DNA from: Bradyrhizobium tropiciagri | GTDB taxonomy: Bacteria; Pseudomonadota; Alphaproteobacteria; Rhizobiales; Xanthobacteraceae | Reading direction: 5' to 3' | Length of the DNA: 64,000 nucleotides | Assembly: GCF_018130545.1 (NCBI RefSeq) | Contig: NZ_JAFCKF010000007.1 | Coordinates: forward strand, 186,001-250,000 | In this document: positions 53,824-63,253 of the stretch, piece by piece | Layout: each line of letters opens with the position of its first letter | Numbering within the stretch: the first letter of the stretch is position 1 | Position numbers and translations under genes: made by a program | The notes under the pieces: generated by a model | The model's input: only the letters and a program-made list of their open reading frames with translations | The model's database searches: none | Told to the model about the DNA's origin: nothing

Positions 53824-55044
53824 ATGGTCTTGAACAGCCATTTCGGGCGCGCCTTGGGCGTGATCGCCGCATCAGCGATGCTGGATTCGACACAGCTGCA
53901 TGCGGAAAAGGCCTACGGGCCGGGTGTCAGCGATACCGAGATCAAGCTCGGCCAGTCAACGCCTTTGAGCGGTCCAGCATCGGCGTTCGGCGCCGGTGCG
54001 GTGCGCGCCGTCGTCGCCTATTTCGAGATGCTCAATGAGCAGGGCGGAATCAACGGGCGCAAGATCAGCTTCACGCAGCTCGACAACGCCTACAGCGCCC
54101 CCAAAGCGGTCGAGCAGTCGCGCAAGCTCGTCGAGGATGTCGGCGTGCTTGCCGAAGTGGGCACCATCGGCACCGCGCCGAACGTTGCAACTCAGAAGTA
54201 CCTGAATTCGAAACAGGTCCCGCAGCTATTCATCACCGCCGGCGGACGTCGGTTCAACGATCCCAAGAACTTCCGCTGGACCGTGCCGCTCTATCCCGAT
54301 TTCGAGACCGAGGGACGGGTCATCGCGAAGTATCTGCTGAAGACCAGGCCGCAGGCCAAGATCGGCGTCCTCTACCAGAACGACGACTACGGGAAGGACT
54401 ATCTGAAAGGCCTGCGTGCCGGACTCGGCGACAAGGCATCGCAGATCGTTCTCGAGGTATCCTACGAACTCGCTGACCCCACAGTCGATTCGCAGATTGT
54501 CCGGCTCAAATCCTCGGGGATCGACACGCTGATCGAGCAATCGTCTTCGAAGGCGGCAGCGCAGTCGATCCGCAAAGTCAACGAACTGAATTGGCGCCCG
54601 CTGCACATCATCGGGGGATCGACCGCTTCCGTCGAAACCATCCTGAAGCCTGCGGGCCTCGAAGCCTCGAAGGGCCTCGTGACCACGCAGTTCCTCAAGC
54701 AGCCCGGCGACCCGGCTTGGGCCAATGACGACGAGGTCAGGGCCTACAAGGCGTTCCTGAAGAAATACGCCCCGTCAGTCAATCCGGACGATTATTCGGT
54801 CCTCGTGGCCTACATGAATGTCCATGCCGTCGAGCTTGTGCTGAAGAAGTGCGGCGACGACCTCACGCGTGAAAACCTCGTCCGTCAGGCCACGCCGCTG
54901 CACGGAGAACGATTGCCGATGATGCTGCCGGGCATCTCGATCAGCACCAAGCCCGACGACTATGGAGCGTTCAAGACCCTCCGGATCGCCGTTTTCGATG
55001 GAGAAAGCTGGGGCCTCACCGGCGATCCCATGTCGGCCGAATGA
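53824..55044 (+). CDS. ABC transporter substrate-binding protein, branched-chain amino-acid type
   Basis: LivK-like receptor of about 406 residues with a signal sequence (GRALGVIAASAMLDSTQLHA). The mature start holds DTEIKLGQSTPLSGPASAFG and the lobe carries KIGVLYQNDDYGKDYLKGLR. GGGAGG is only two bases before ATG 53824, so a TTG at 53830 may be the true start. It is co-directional with the acyl-CoA dehydrogenase and followed by a strong terminator, forming a two-gene unit. It probably delivers the island's substrate to a Liv-type transporter encoded elsewhere. Confidence 0.92.
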   Translation: MVLNSHFGRALGVIAASAMLDSTQLHAEKAYGPGVSDTEIKLGQSTPLSGPASAFGAGAVRAVVAYFEMLNEQGGINGRKISFTQLDNAYSAPKAVEQSRKLVEDVGVLAEVGTIGTAPNVATQKYLNSKQVPQLFITAGGRRFNDPKNFRWTVPLYPDFETEGRVIAKYLLKTRPQAKIGVLYQNDDYGKDYLKGLRAGLGDKASQIVLEVSYELADPTVDSQIVRLKSSGIDTLIEQSSSKAAAQSIRKVNELNWRPLHIIGGSTASVETILKPAGLEASKGLVTTQFLKQPGDPAWANDDEVRAYKAFLKKYAPSVNPDDYSVLVAYMNVHAVELVLKKCGDDLTRENLVRQATPLHGERLPMMLPGISISTKPDDYGAFKTLRIAVFDGESWGLTGDPMSAE

Positions 55045-55065
55045 AGCGCTCGAAACTATCGACGC

Positions 55066-55098
55066 GGGCGAGAGCTGAAGCTCTCGCCCTTTCCGTTT
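55066..55098. terminator. Terminator between convergent binding-protein genes
   Basis: Ten-base arms GGGCGAGAGC and GCTCTCGCCC around a TGAA loop (55066-55089), followed by TTTCCGTTT on the plus strand. It ends the 52.6-55 kb unit and may also serve the convergent gene. Confidence 0.85.
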
Positions 55099-55109
55099 CA
55101 ATCAGGCAA

Positions 55110-56342
55110 TCACGAGGCCTTCTCGTCAAGATCGACCATATCGCCCACCGGATTCCAGTTGGCCCCATCGAAGCGCGTGATCCGCAGGTTGTGGACGGCT
55201 CGGTAGTCCGACGACGTATTGTGGACCTTGACACCGTCGAGAAATAGCGGCGGGCGCTCGTCCTTGAGCGACGTCGCCTGCTTGAGGAGATTTTCGCGCG
55301 TGAGTTCGGTGCCGCATCTGCGCAGGACCTGCTCGATCATATACGCATTGTTGAACCCAGGAGTCACCGTGCTGTCATCGACGCTGACAGTCGGCATGTA
55401 TTTCTTCATGAACTCCACATACGCTTTGATAGCCGGCTTGTCTTGCTGATTTGGGTCTGTCGGTATCGCCTCCCACCAGGCCGATATCAATCCCTTCGAA
55501 TTGTCCAAGCCGGCTGGCGCCAACGTTCCTCCGATCGAGGCGCAGTTCGAATTGATGATGTGCAACGGCTTCCATCCGAGAGCCGCCACCTTGCGGATGC
55601 CCTGAGCCGCAAACTTCGAATAAGTCAATTGCACGAAGACGTCTGCGCCCGAACCTTTGCAATCGGCCACCTGGCTGTCGATGGTCGGCTCGGTAATTTC
55701 GTGACTGACCTCCTTGACGATCGCCGATACTTTCTCTCCGAGCCCCTGTTTCAGGCCACGAAGAAAGTCCTTGCCCAAGTCGTCGTTGACGTATTGAACG
55801 GCGATCTTCGCATCCGGCTTCTCCTTCAAAATGAAGGCACCCAGCGCTGCGCCCTGGGACACGTAGATCGGATAAAACGGCACGATCCACGGAAATTCTT
55901 TCGGATTGTTGAAGCGCTCTGCTCCCGACGTCAGAAACAGATTTGGCACCTTTTTCGCGTTGAGATATTTCTGGACCGCTGCGTTTGTAGCGGTCCCGAG
56001 AAACCCGGCAATCGCAAACACCTCTTCGGACTCAACGAGCTTTCGCGTCTGCTCGACGGCTTTTGGAGGCGAGAATGCATTGTCCAGCGAGATCAAGTTG
56101 ATCTTCCGGCCGTTGATCCCGCCCTTGTCATTGATCATCTGGAAGTAGGCAGTCTGCGCCTGACCATAAAGTCCATAGCCAGAAGCCGGGCCGCTGTAGG
56201 GCGCAGTTGTCCCGAGCTTGATTTCGGTGTCGGTGATGCCAGGTGGGTAATCGTTCGCCGCTCGCGCCCTGGAATTCCGTCCCAATGCCAGTGCGCTGAC
56301 GCCAAGGCCTGTGATTGCTGTCCGACGCGAGATCAACGTCAT
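55110..56342 (-). CDS. ABC transporter substrate-binding protein, branched-chain type, Tat-exported
   Basis: A 410-residue LivK-like receptor. Its leader ISRRTAITGLGVSALALG carries the twin arginines of a Tat signal, unlike the Sec signals of its relatives here. The mature part has DTEIKLGTTAPYSGPASGYG, INGRKINLISLDNAFSPPKA and KIAVQYVNDDLGKDFLRGLK. It is of the same subgroup as the proteins at 8.2 and 53.8 kb. No permease or ATPase genes are adjacent. It faces a long upstream region shared with a TetR gene. Confidence 0.92.
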   Translation of the reverse strand: MTLISRRTAITGLGVSALALGRNSRARAANDYPPGITDTEIKLGTTAPYSGPASGYGLYGQAQTAYFQMINDKGGINGRKINLISLDNAFSPPKAVEQTRKLVESEEVFAIAGFLGTATNAAVQKYLNAKKVPNLFLTSGAERFNNPKEFPWIVPFYPIYVSQGAALGAFILKEKPDAKIAVQYVNDDLGKDFLRGLKQGLGEKVSAIVKEVSHEITEPTIDSQVADCKGSGADVFVQLTYSKFAAQGIRKVAALGWKPLHIINSNCASIGGTLAPAGLDNSKGLISAWWEAIPTDPNQQDKPAIKAYVEFMKKYMPTVSVDDSTVTPGFNNAYMIEQVLRRCGTELTRENLLKQATSLKDERPPLFLDGVKVHNTSSDYRAVHNLRITRFDGANWNPVGDMVDLDEKAS

Positions 56343-57030
56343 GCCCTTTTCCTCCCTGTTAATGCTTTAGATTGCACGGCAACGTCAGACGCTTCCTTCG
56401 CTGCTTGCTTCGGAGCGAACAGGTGAAGGAAGCAACCAACGGCGCGGAGCGCGGATCGCCAGCACGTTGCGCCTGCGCCCTTCGCAAATGCGCGCCCGGC
56501 GCTGCTGATCGTCCGCGTACGCCGAGCCGCTGAACGCCCACCGCACGTGCAAGCGATGGAAAGCCCTCGCGGCGCGACGCGCCCTGTCGGCATGAAGCCC
56601 CGTCTTCAGGAGCCGCCGCGAACAAACTCACGGTGCTGGTACGAAAACTGACGGCCAATCCCAACGAGCGCTCCCCCTGCGGGCTCTACAATGAGCCTCG
56701 TTCTGCAAGCACCGGTCCCGCCTAACCGGAAAGATACTTCATTTACAAACAAACCTGATTGTTTTTAACTTGACTGTCAAGCCGCCTCTCGCGACAGCCT
56801 TGACGCTGGCGGCGGGCAATTCCTGGCACTTTGCTGTTCGCATCTGCGGTCGGTCTTCGTCCCGAACGGAATATGCCTTGCGTCACCTCTTTCGGACCGG
56901 CCAAAATACGAAGCTTGTGCGCTGCAACAGGTGTCGGAACGCAAATAGTAACGTACGAGGTTTGACGTGACAGACGGGAGACCGGTATGCCGTGCAGCGC
57001 GCCGTATTGAACCACTAGAGAACGCCGTCC
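56343..57030. promoter_or_regulatory. Long divergent region between a binding-protein gene and tetR
   Basis: Nearly 690 bases without a recognisable gene. An 18-base palindrome with arms AAACAA and TTGTTT around ACCTGA (56747-56764), in AT-richer sequence, is a possible TetR operator. The GC-rich part at 56400-56700 is open in several frames but shows no family motif. Confidence 0.4.
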
Positions 57031-57777
57031 ATGCCGAATTCTGACAAAACGTCCCGGAGCAAACATTCCCGACCGGATCGGATCGCTGCACCGGGAGGGC
57101 GGCAAAGGCTGCGTTCGCGCCGACAGGCTACCGCCGACCCGAAACATACGTCGCGCCGAACCCAAGCAGAACGCACCGAAGCGACCCGCAAGCTGTTGCT
57201 TGAAGCCGCTGTCAAGCTTATCCGCAAGAACGGGTTTGGCGGGTTACGCACCGTGGAAGTCGCGGACGAGGCGGGCGTGTCGCGCGGTGCGCTGATGCAC
57301 CATTTTCCAAGCAAACACGAACTCGTCGTCGCAGTCCTGACCTACGTCAGTGAGGTTACCTTCACCAGAAGCACCCGTCGGGCTCAGTTGGCCCGCCACG
57401 ATGGCGGCGATCCCATCGCCAGCGTCATAGAGGATGCTCACGACTTCTTCTTCGGCGACTACTTCTTCATAGAGCTCGCCATAGCAATGAGCGACGACAG
57501 TACCCGACGACTGAGACTTGAAACACGGCAGTTTGTTCGTCAAACACGCTTTTCGATCGAAGCCACATGGCTCGACACAATGATCTCATCCGGAATTCCG
57601 GAACGGCTCGCGCAGGATGTGCTTGCTTTGACCCTTAGCGTCGTCCGGGGCTTCTCCGTGCGCATGCTTATCGAGAATGACCCGGAGCATTTTTCGCGCC
57701 TTCTCGAGCTCTGGCGAAAGATTATCCGACAGCACATTCAGGATTCGACGCCTTCGCCAACAAGGAAGCGGACATGA
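57031..57777 (+). CDS. TetR-family transcription regulator
   Basis: A 248-residue TetR regulator. A basic leader (residues 1-45) precedes the helix-turn-helix region TRKLLLEAAVKLIRKNGFGG, VEVADEAGVSRGALMHHFPS then KHELVVAVL. The C-terminal helical domain is of unknown specificity. The start at ATG 57031 is the first in frame; one further inside is possible, because the leader is long for this family. It probably controls the flanking binding-protein genes or the acyl-CoA synthetase operon. Confidence 0.92.
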   Translation: MPNSDKTSRSKHSRPDRIAAPGGRQRLRSRRQATADPKHTSRRTQAERTEATRKLLLEAAVKLIRKNGFGGLRTVEVADEAGVSRGALMHHFPSKHELVVAVLTYVSEVTFTRSTRRAQLARHDGGDPIASVIEDAHDFFFGDYFFIELAIAMSDDSTRRLRLETRQFVRQTRFSIEATWLDTMISSGIPERLAQDVLALTLSVVRGFSVRMLIENDPEHFSRLLELWRKIIRQHIQDSTPSPTRKRT

Positions 57778-57913
57778 CGCTCAGTTGAAAATCACGAAAT
57801 CGACGAAAAATAGCCGCCCAGCGGCGGCCAGTCTGGGAGATCACGACGTCTTAGCTTCCGACAAAGCTGCCCATGCAGATGCGGCGCACATCTCGTCGTC
57901 CTTGTTCGATCAT

Positions 57914-58387
57914 CTAGGTTTCGATCGGCTCGCACATCTGGATCAAATTACCGTCCTGATCATAGAACAGGAACGAGCGAAGGATGTTTGCGCAAGACCA
58001 TACGCCATCGGTTTGTGTCTTATAGCCCGCTCCGCGGACTTTTTCGAACCAGCCATCGATGTTCTTGACCTGAAGCGCCAGCTCGAGAATCCCCGTTTCT
58101 CGATAGCCAACGCGCTCGGAAGGTCGTTTTTGGAGTTTGGGCGTAGCGCATTCCTGAAGTTCGACGACCGCCCCCTCCGCTGACCAGACGATCACCATTC
58201 GTGACTTGGATCCCCTCGCGCCCAATATTTGATCCAACAGGTCACCGGAGAAGTACACGTTGGGTCCCGACGCTTGGCCATCCGGAATGGTCATATCGAC
58301 CCTGACGTTGAAACCCAGAACGTCACGCCACAATCTGAGAGCTGCATCCATATCGCTTACGAACAGGGCAACGTGATGGATCTTCAT
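57914..58387 (-). CDS. VOC-superfamily (glyoxalase/dioxygenase fold) protein
   Basis: A protein of about 157 residues from ATG 58387, nine bases after AAGGA. It begins MKIHHVALFVSDMDAALRLW and has the paired beta-alpha-beta units of the vicinal-oxygen-chelate fold. Candidate metal ligands are the His in the first strand (HHVAL), Glu in ELQECATPK or LELALQVKN, and the late Glu in LIQMCEPIE. Members include glyoxalase I, methylmalonyl-CoA epimerase and ring-cleavage dioxygenases; the short length and FYDQDGNLIQMCEP ending fit a glyoxalase-like single-domain protein. It starts four bases after the binding-protein stop. Confidence 0.88.
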   Translation of the reverse strand: MKIHHVALFVSDMDAALRLWRDVLGFNVRVDMTIPDGQASGPNVYFSGDLLDQILGARGSKSRMVIVWSAEGAVVELQECATPKLQKRPSERVGYRETGILELALQVKNIDGWFEKVRGAGYKTQTDGVWSCANILRSFLFYDQDGNLIQMCEPIET

Positions 58388-58391
58388 GGGT

Positions 58392-59607
58392 CTAGCGTCC
58401 TTCGTCCAGATGCTGGCAGCCACCTTGATCGATCGGCCGCTGGATGTCTTCAGCCTTGATGGTCTGTCGCACCGTTAACAAGTCCCACTCCCCCTTGATT
58501 TCGTTCGGAGCCTTACCTTCGAGCAAATACTGGTCATTCATCAGTCGGCCATCAGAGCGAATTGTGGCGCCGGGGGCGAAAAAATCATCGAGCGGCATGG
58601 CCTTCATCTTCCGCATGACCGTCAATCCATCGACCGAATTGGCGGCCGACACAGCCTGAAGATAGTGCCTTACCGCGCTGTAGTTTCCGGCTTGCATCTC
58701 GGTTGGGTAAGCGCCACCGTTGGCTGCAGCGAAGCGCTTCGCAAAAGCCGCGGTATCTTTGTTGCGATCCCAATAAAATCCGGAGAGATACTGAAGACCT
58801 TGGGCTGCACGAGGCCCCAGGGCCTTTACATAATTCAATGCAAAAATGAACACGGCAAACTTCGTTCTGCTGCGATCGAACCCGAAATCGCTGGCCTGCT
58901 TCATGATATTAATCGGGTCGTCTCCTCCACTTGCCAAGCCCACGACTTGCGGATCCGTGGCTTTGGCCTGAAGGAGAAAGGAAGCAAAATCGGCTGTCCC
59001 GGGCGGGTGTCGAACCGCGCCCAGAGATGTCCCACCCTGGGACTGCAGCACCTTGGTCGCTTCCGTCTCCATTGTGCGCCCAAAGGAGTAGTCCGACGTC
59101 AAGAAGAACCAGTTCTTGCCGCCGTCCTGAACCGCAGCTTTTACAATTCCCTGGGCCAGCGAATACGTATCGTACAACCACAGCGCCGACGTCGCCGAGC
59201 AGGCCTTGCCGAAGAGATCGGCATTGGCCGAGCCGACGTGGACCACGACCTTGCCGCGCTCGCGCGCCAATTCCTGAACTGCAAGGGAGACGGCAGAATT
59301 CGAGAAATCAAAGGCTGCATCGACCCCGTCGACGTCGAAAGCGCGTCGTGCGAGTGCACTGGCGACGTCGGCCTTGTTCTGGTGATCGTAGGAGATCAAA
59401 TCGATGGGCCGATTGCCGATCTTGCCACCGAAATCCTCGATGGCAAGACGCGCGGCAACCACGCTTCCGACGCCCGAAGCCGCGGAGTTCACTGACGACT
59501 GGTCATTCAATACAAGTATTCGAATGGCCGGCTTGTCGATTTCGGAACGTGCGGGAAGGTGACAACAGTACTGCAAAGAAGATAGCCAGAAGATATCGCA
59601 TCGTCAT
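58392..59607 (-). pseudogene. Branched-chain-type substrate-binding protein with a frameshift after the signal peptide
   Basis: The mature receptor is intact from SEIDKPAIRILVLNDQSSVN to QRPIDQGGCQHLDEGR. Its leader, MTMRYLLAIFFAVLLSPSR, starts at ATG 59607 but lies in another frame. One extra base near 59551-59565 (CCTTCCC) accounts for the break. As written, the protein would have no signal peptide and could not be exported. It shares the RPIDQGGC ending with the gene at 40.3 kb, which is also frameshifted. Whether it is a sequence error or a real lesion cannot be told here. Confidence 0.82.
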
Positions 59608-59684
59608 GGTTTCACACTCGTTCAGCCAGGTTGAAGCGCGGTGGTTTGGACGATCGGGAGGAACAGCCTTTGAAGGAGGACGAA

Positions 59685-61340
59685 CTACACGGCGACCGTC
59701 CGGCTCCGCGACAGTTCGAGATCTCGAAGCTCCTTACGCTTGACCTTTCCGCTTGCGGTTTTGGGCAGTTCGGCGACGAATTCGATACGGCGCGGATACT
59801 TGTAAGGGGCAGTCTGAGCTTTCACATGATTCTGGATTTCAAGCACGAGAGCATCGCTCGCCTTGTGGCCGTCGTGTAGGACGACGAAGGCCTTGACGAC
59901 GACGCCGCGCTTTTCGTCGGGACTGGCGACCGCCGCCACCTCCCGCACGGCTGGATGCGCCATGATCACACTCTCGACCTCGGCCGGCCCGATGCGATAA
60001 CCAGCGGCGTTGATCACGTCGTCCGAGCGTCCCTCGTACCAGAGGTAGCCGTCATCGTCCTTGCGCCCGAGATCCCCGGTGATCAGCCACCGCTCGCCCG
60101 CAACATTGGTCCTGTAGATCTCATCGGTCCGGACCGGATCATTCCAGTAACCGAGCATCTGGCCGTGGAACGGCACGCGTATCGCGACATGGCCGATGTG
60201 ACCCGCTGTGACGGGTTGGTAGGACTCCTCGTCAATGATATCGACAGGCATACCTGGCATCGGCAAGCCCATTGAGCCCGGCTTGATCTCGGTTACCGGA
60301 AAGTTCGCCACCGACATGAAGCTCTCGGTCTGGCCGTAGGATTCGTGAATGCGCGTGCGGGTCAGTTCCATCCATCGATAGGCCGTCGGCGCGTCCAGCG
60401 CTTCGCCGGCCGTAATGGAGAGCCGCAGTTTCGATAGATCGTAATTCGCGACGTTCTCGCCGAGCATCCAGCGATATTCCGACGCTGTGGCTGCGAACAG
60501 CGTAATACCGTACTTCTCGATGAGTTGGAGCCGCACTTTTGGATCGAAGGGCCCGTCATAGATGAAGGCGCAAATGCCAGCGACCCAGGGGCCGATCAAG
60601 GTGCATGTCGCCGAGAAGGCCCACCCCGTGTCGGCGGTTCCCCAACATATATCCTCCCTCCGCTGCTCGTTCAGATCGAACCAATAGGCGGCAATCTCGA
60701 GGAAGCTGTAGGCGAAATAAGCCGAATGCGTCACCCCTTTCGGCATGCCAGTCGAGCCCGACGTGAAGTAGATGATGCCAGGATCCTTGCGGGTCATGGC
60801 CTCGGATTTTGCGCGCGGAGATGCCTCGGCCATCACCGATACGAGGTCCTCCCACCCGACCGCTTCGCCCGATCCATAGCGGACGGCAAGTCGCACGCAA
60901 TCCGAGCCGAGCAAGCCGTCAAACTTGTGTGTCTCACCTTGCACGGCGATGACAGCTTTCGGCTGCGTTTGCTCGATCCTGTATTGGAGATCTTTCGGGG
61001 TCAGCATTGTCAGCGAGGGTAGCGACACCGCCCCAATCCGGAACAGCGCGATCATCGTCATTTGCCATTCCGGAATCCGGGGCAGCATGACGATGACCCG
61101 ATCGCCGCGGCCAATCCCCCTGGATTTCAGGACATTGGCGATGCGCTGGGACGCCTCCGATATCTCGCGGAAGGTGAAACGACGCTCCTCGCCCCGCTCA
61201 TTGGTCCAGATCAACGCCTGGCGCGTTGGGTCACTGCCGTAACCATCGATCACATCGGCATAGTTGTAGGCTGGCGGGTCCGCCGGCCGGGCGTAGTTGT
61301 TAAAATGAGCTCGATAGTCATTCATGGGCGGCAGCAGCAT
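59685..61340 (-). CDS. AMP-forming acyl-CoA synthetase
   Basis: An acyl-CoA ligase of about 551 residues in the acetyl/medium-chain acyl-CoA synthetase group. The ATG at 61340 lies five bases after GGAGG; ATGs at 61352 and 61325 are alternatives. The AMP-binding motif is IIYFTSGSTGMPKGVTHSAY, followed by ESYGQTESFMSVANFPVTEI and the hinge WLITGDLGRKDDDGYLWYEG. The C-terminal catalytic Lys is in LPKTASGKVKRKELR. It would activate the acid metabolised by the APH-like kinase, SDR and acyl-CoA dehydrogenase genes upstream, playing the LvaE-like role if this is a hydroxyacid pathway. Confidence 0.93.
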   Translation of the reverse strand: MLLPPMNDYRAHFNNYARPADPPAYNYADVIDGYGSDPTRQALIWTNERGEERRFTFREISEASQRIANVLKSRGIGRGDRVIVMLPRIPEWQMTMIALFRIGAVSLPSLTMLTPKDLQYRIEQTQPKAVIAVQGETHKFDGLLGSDCVRLAVRYGSGEAVGWEDLVSVMAEASPRAKSEAMTRKDPGIIYFTSGSTGMPKGVTHSAYFAYSFLEIAAYWFDLNEQRREDICWGTADTGWAFSATCTLIGPWVAGICAFIYDGPFDPKVRLQLIEKYGITLFAATASEYRWMLGENVANYDLSKLRLSITAGEALDAPTAYRWMELTRTRIHESYGQTESFMSVANFPVTEIKPGSMGLPMPGMPVDIIDEESYQPVTAGHIGHVAIRVPFHGQMLGYWNDPVRTDEIYRTNVAGERWLITGDLGRKDDDGYLWYEGRSDDVINAAGYRIGPAEVESVIMAHPAVREVAAVASPDEKRGVVVKAFVVLHDGHKASDALVLEIQNHVKAQTAPYKYPRRIEFVAELPKTASGKVKRKELRDLELSRSRTVAV

Positions 61341-61447
61341 CGTTTCCTCCATCGCCCGGCCTTTTTGGTCCGGTGCCTCTCTGCGACCTCTTTGTCTTCC
61401 GGCAGGCGTCGAGTTGACGTCCTGCCCCGGCGACGGCCGGTTATTCG

Positions 61448-62503
61448 CTAGTGAGCGCGCCTCTTGCGTACCCGCAGCAAGGCCCGCTCGAAAAGCGCCA
61501 GAGTGGTTTGGTGAAGCAGATGGCCCGTCTCTGCCGGAGCCTCGCCGGCGCAAGCGCGTGCATAGGTCCCCTCCAGCAGAATGCCGAGACGAAAGCAGGC
61601 GAGAACCACATACCATTCGAGATTACGGAGGTCCCGCGTGCTGAACCTCGCATAGTGCTCCACCAGCTCTTCCGCACGTGGAAAACCGTCCCAGGGATCG
61701 ACGCGAAGCACTGGCAGCTCCGGACCACCAGAATCTCGCCATGTCGCCACGATCCAGCCAAGGTCGACCAGCGGATCGCCGATGCTTGCCAGTTCCCAGT
61801 CGACGATAGCAGCGAGTTCGGGTTTGTCGCGCCGGTACATGACATTGGCGAATTGGTAGTCGCCGTGAACGATGCCTGGTGTTGAAGCGGATGGAAGATG
61901 CGCTGAGAGCCAATCAGACACTTCGTCGATGCCCGAAATGCCGATCCGCCCGGGCCAGCTTTCATATTGCTTGTAGCCCTCGAGCTGCGCATTCCAGCGG
62001 CCGACCTGCCGCGCGAGATAGCCGTCCGGATTGCCGAAGCCTTCGAGCCCGACGGCGCGATAGTCGACGCGGTGAAGTGCTTCGATGCCTTCGACCAGAG
62101 CGAAGCCCATGCGACGCCGGGCCGCGGCGCTGTCCCGGTGGGGCGACGGCAGGCCGGTCACCGCGTTAAATCCTTCCACAGGCTCCATGAGATAGAAGGT
62201 CGCGCCCAATACGTCCGTCTCATCGCACATGGCGACCAGGCGCGGATGCAGAACCGGGCTGGAGGCCAGCGCGCCAAGCAGCCGCGCCTCGCGCCGCATC
62301 GTCTCGTTGCTGTTCGGTCGCAGCGCAATTGGCGGTCTTCGCAGGACGTATGAAAGTCCTCCACGCGAAAAGCGCAAAAGCACATTCTGCGTGCCGCCAC
62401 TCAACGGCGTCACATGCTCGATCGCTCCGCTGCCGAGCCCACGCGCGTCCATCCATGTCGCTAGACGACCAAAGTCGATCGGTTCGTGTGCGCGCGCGGT
62501 CAC
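61448..62503 (-). CDS. APH-like phosphotransferase (ACAD10/11- and LvaA-like kinase)
   Basis: A 351-residue aminoglycoside-phosphotransferase-fold kinase. The N-terminal lobe has LSGGTQNVLLRFSRGGLSYV and LRRPPIALRPNSNETMRREA. The catalytic loop is GIVHGDYQFANVMYRR with Asp and Asn, and the metal Asp is in IVDWELASIGDPLVDLGW. This subgroup accompanies or is fused to acyl-CoA dehydrogenases. In animal ACAD10/11 and bacterial LvaA it phosphorylates 4-hydroxyacyl-CoA. Its stop-start overlap with the SDR gene (four bases) shows coupling. Antibiotic resistance is unlikely in this context. Confidence 0.9.
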   Translation of the reverse strand: MTARAHEPIDFGRLATWMDARGLGSGAIEHVTPLSGGTQNVLLRFSRGGLSYVLRRPPIALRPNSNETMRREARLLGALASSPVLHPRLVAMCDETDVLGATFYLMEPVEGFNAVTGLPSPHRDSAAARRRMGFALVEGIEALHRVDYRAVGLEGFGNPDGYLARQVGRWNAQLEGYKQYESWPGRIGISGIDEVSDWLSAHLPSASTPGIVHGDYQFANVMYRRDKPELAAIVDWELASIGDPLVDLGWIVATWRDSGGPELPVLRVDPWDGFPRAEELVEHYARFSTRDLRNLEWYVVLACFRLGILLEGTYARACAGEAPAETGHLLHQTTLALFERALLRVRKRRAH

Positions 62504-63246
62504 AACAACATTCCGCCGTCGGCGAGAACCGTTTGACCGGTGACGTAGCTGGCAAGCGGCGACGCCAGAAACATGGCCACGCCCGCCATCTCCTCAGGCG
62601 TACCGAAGCGGCCCATCGGGATGCGCGAGACCGCCGCCTCAGAGCGCTTGGTGTCCTCGACCGTCACGGCAGTCAACCGGGTCGGGACAAATCCCGGCGC
62701 AATTCCATTGACGCGTACGCCCTTGTCGGCCCACGCCTGGGCCAAAGTCCGCACCAGCCCCACCGCGCCGGCTTTTGACGCGTTATAAGCCGGATTCCCC
62801 CGTGTGGCATGATAGGCCGCAGAGGACGACACCACGATCATCGTGCCGCTGGTTTCCACCAGCAGCGCCTCAAATTTGTTGGCGCACGCCATGATCGAAA
62901 TCAGGTTGACGTCCACGACTTGGCGAAAAGACGGAATTGCAAATTCCTGCCGGCGATAAAGAACCGAGCCTTGCGATTGGACAAGAATGTCGAGCCGATC
63001 AAAGGGTGGTTGGTATGCCTCCACAGCCCCGAAGTCCGACACGTCCATCTGCTGATAGTGCAGGCCGTCGAGATCCGAGCCCGCAATGCCCGCATAGTCG
63101 GCGGCGCGCTCCTTCGTGCCCCAAACGTGGACCGTCGCTCTATGAGCCCGGAAAGCCTGCGCGATCGCGTTGCCTATGCCGCCGCTTCCGCCGATAACCA
63201 GCGCGGTGCGACCTGACAGATCTAGGCTGAATGGCTTCGACATCAT
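62500..63246 (-). CDS. Short-chain dehydrogenase/reductase
   Basis: A 248-residue SDR. The nucleotide site is ALVIGGSGGIGNAIAQAF. The catalytic Ser lies in MIVVSSSAAYHATRGNPAYN and the YxxxK motif is YNASKAGAVGLVR. The C-terminal LASYVTGQTVLADGGMLL is typical of FabG-like members. It lies between the acyl-CoA dehydrogenase and the kinase genes with minimal spacing. In a Lva-like scheme it would interconvert a keto- and hydroxyacyl-CoA. Confidence 0.93.
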   Translation of the reverse strand: MMSKPFSLDLSGRTALVIGGSGGIGNAIAQAFRAHRATVHVWGTKERAADYAGIAGSDLDGLHYQQMDVSDFGAVEAYQPPFDRLDILVQSQGSVLYRRQEFAIPSFRQVVDVNLISIMACANKFEALLVETSGTMIVVSSSAAYHATRGNPAYNASKAGAVGLVRTLAQAWADKGVRVNGIAPGFVPTRLTAVTVEDTKRSEAAVSRIPMGRFGTPEEMAGVAMFLASPLASYVTGQTVLADGGMLL

Positions 63247-63253
63247 CCAACAC

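Noticed and set aside
61448-62503. APH-fold gene as an antibiotic-resistance kinase
   Set aside because: Its subgroup and operon partners (acyl-CoA dehydrogenase, SDR, acyl-CoA ligase) point to acyl-CoA metabolism.
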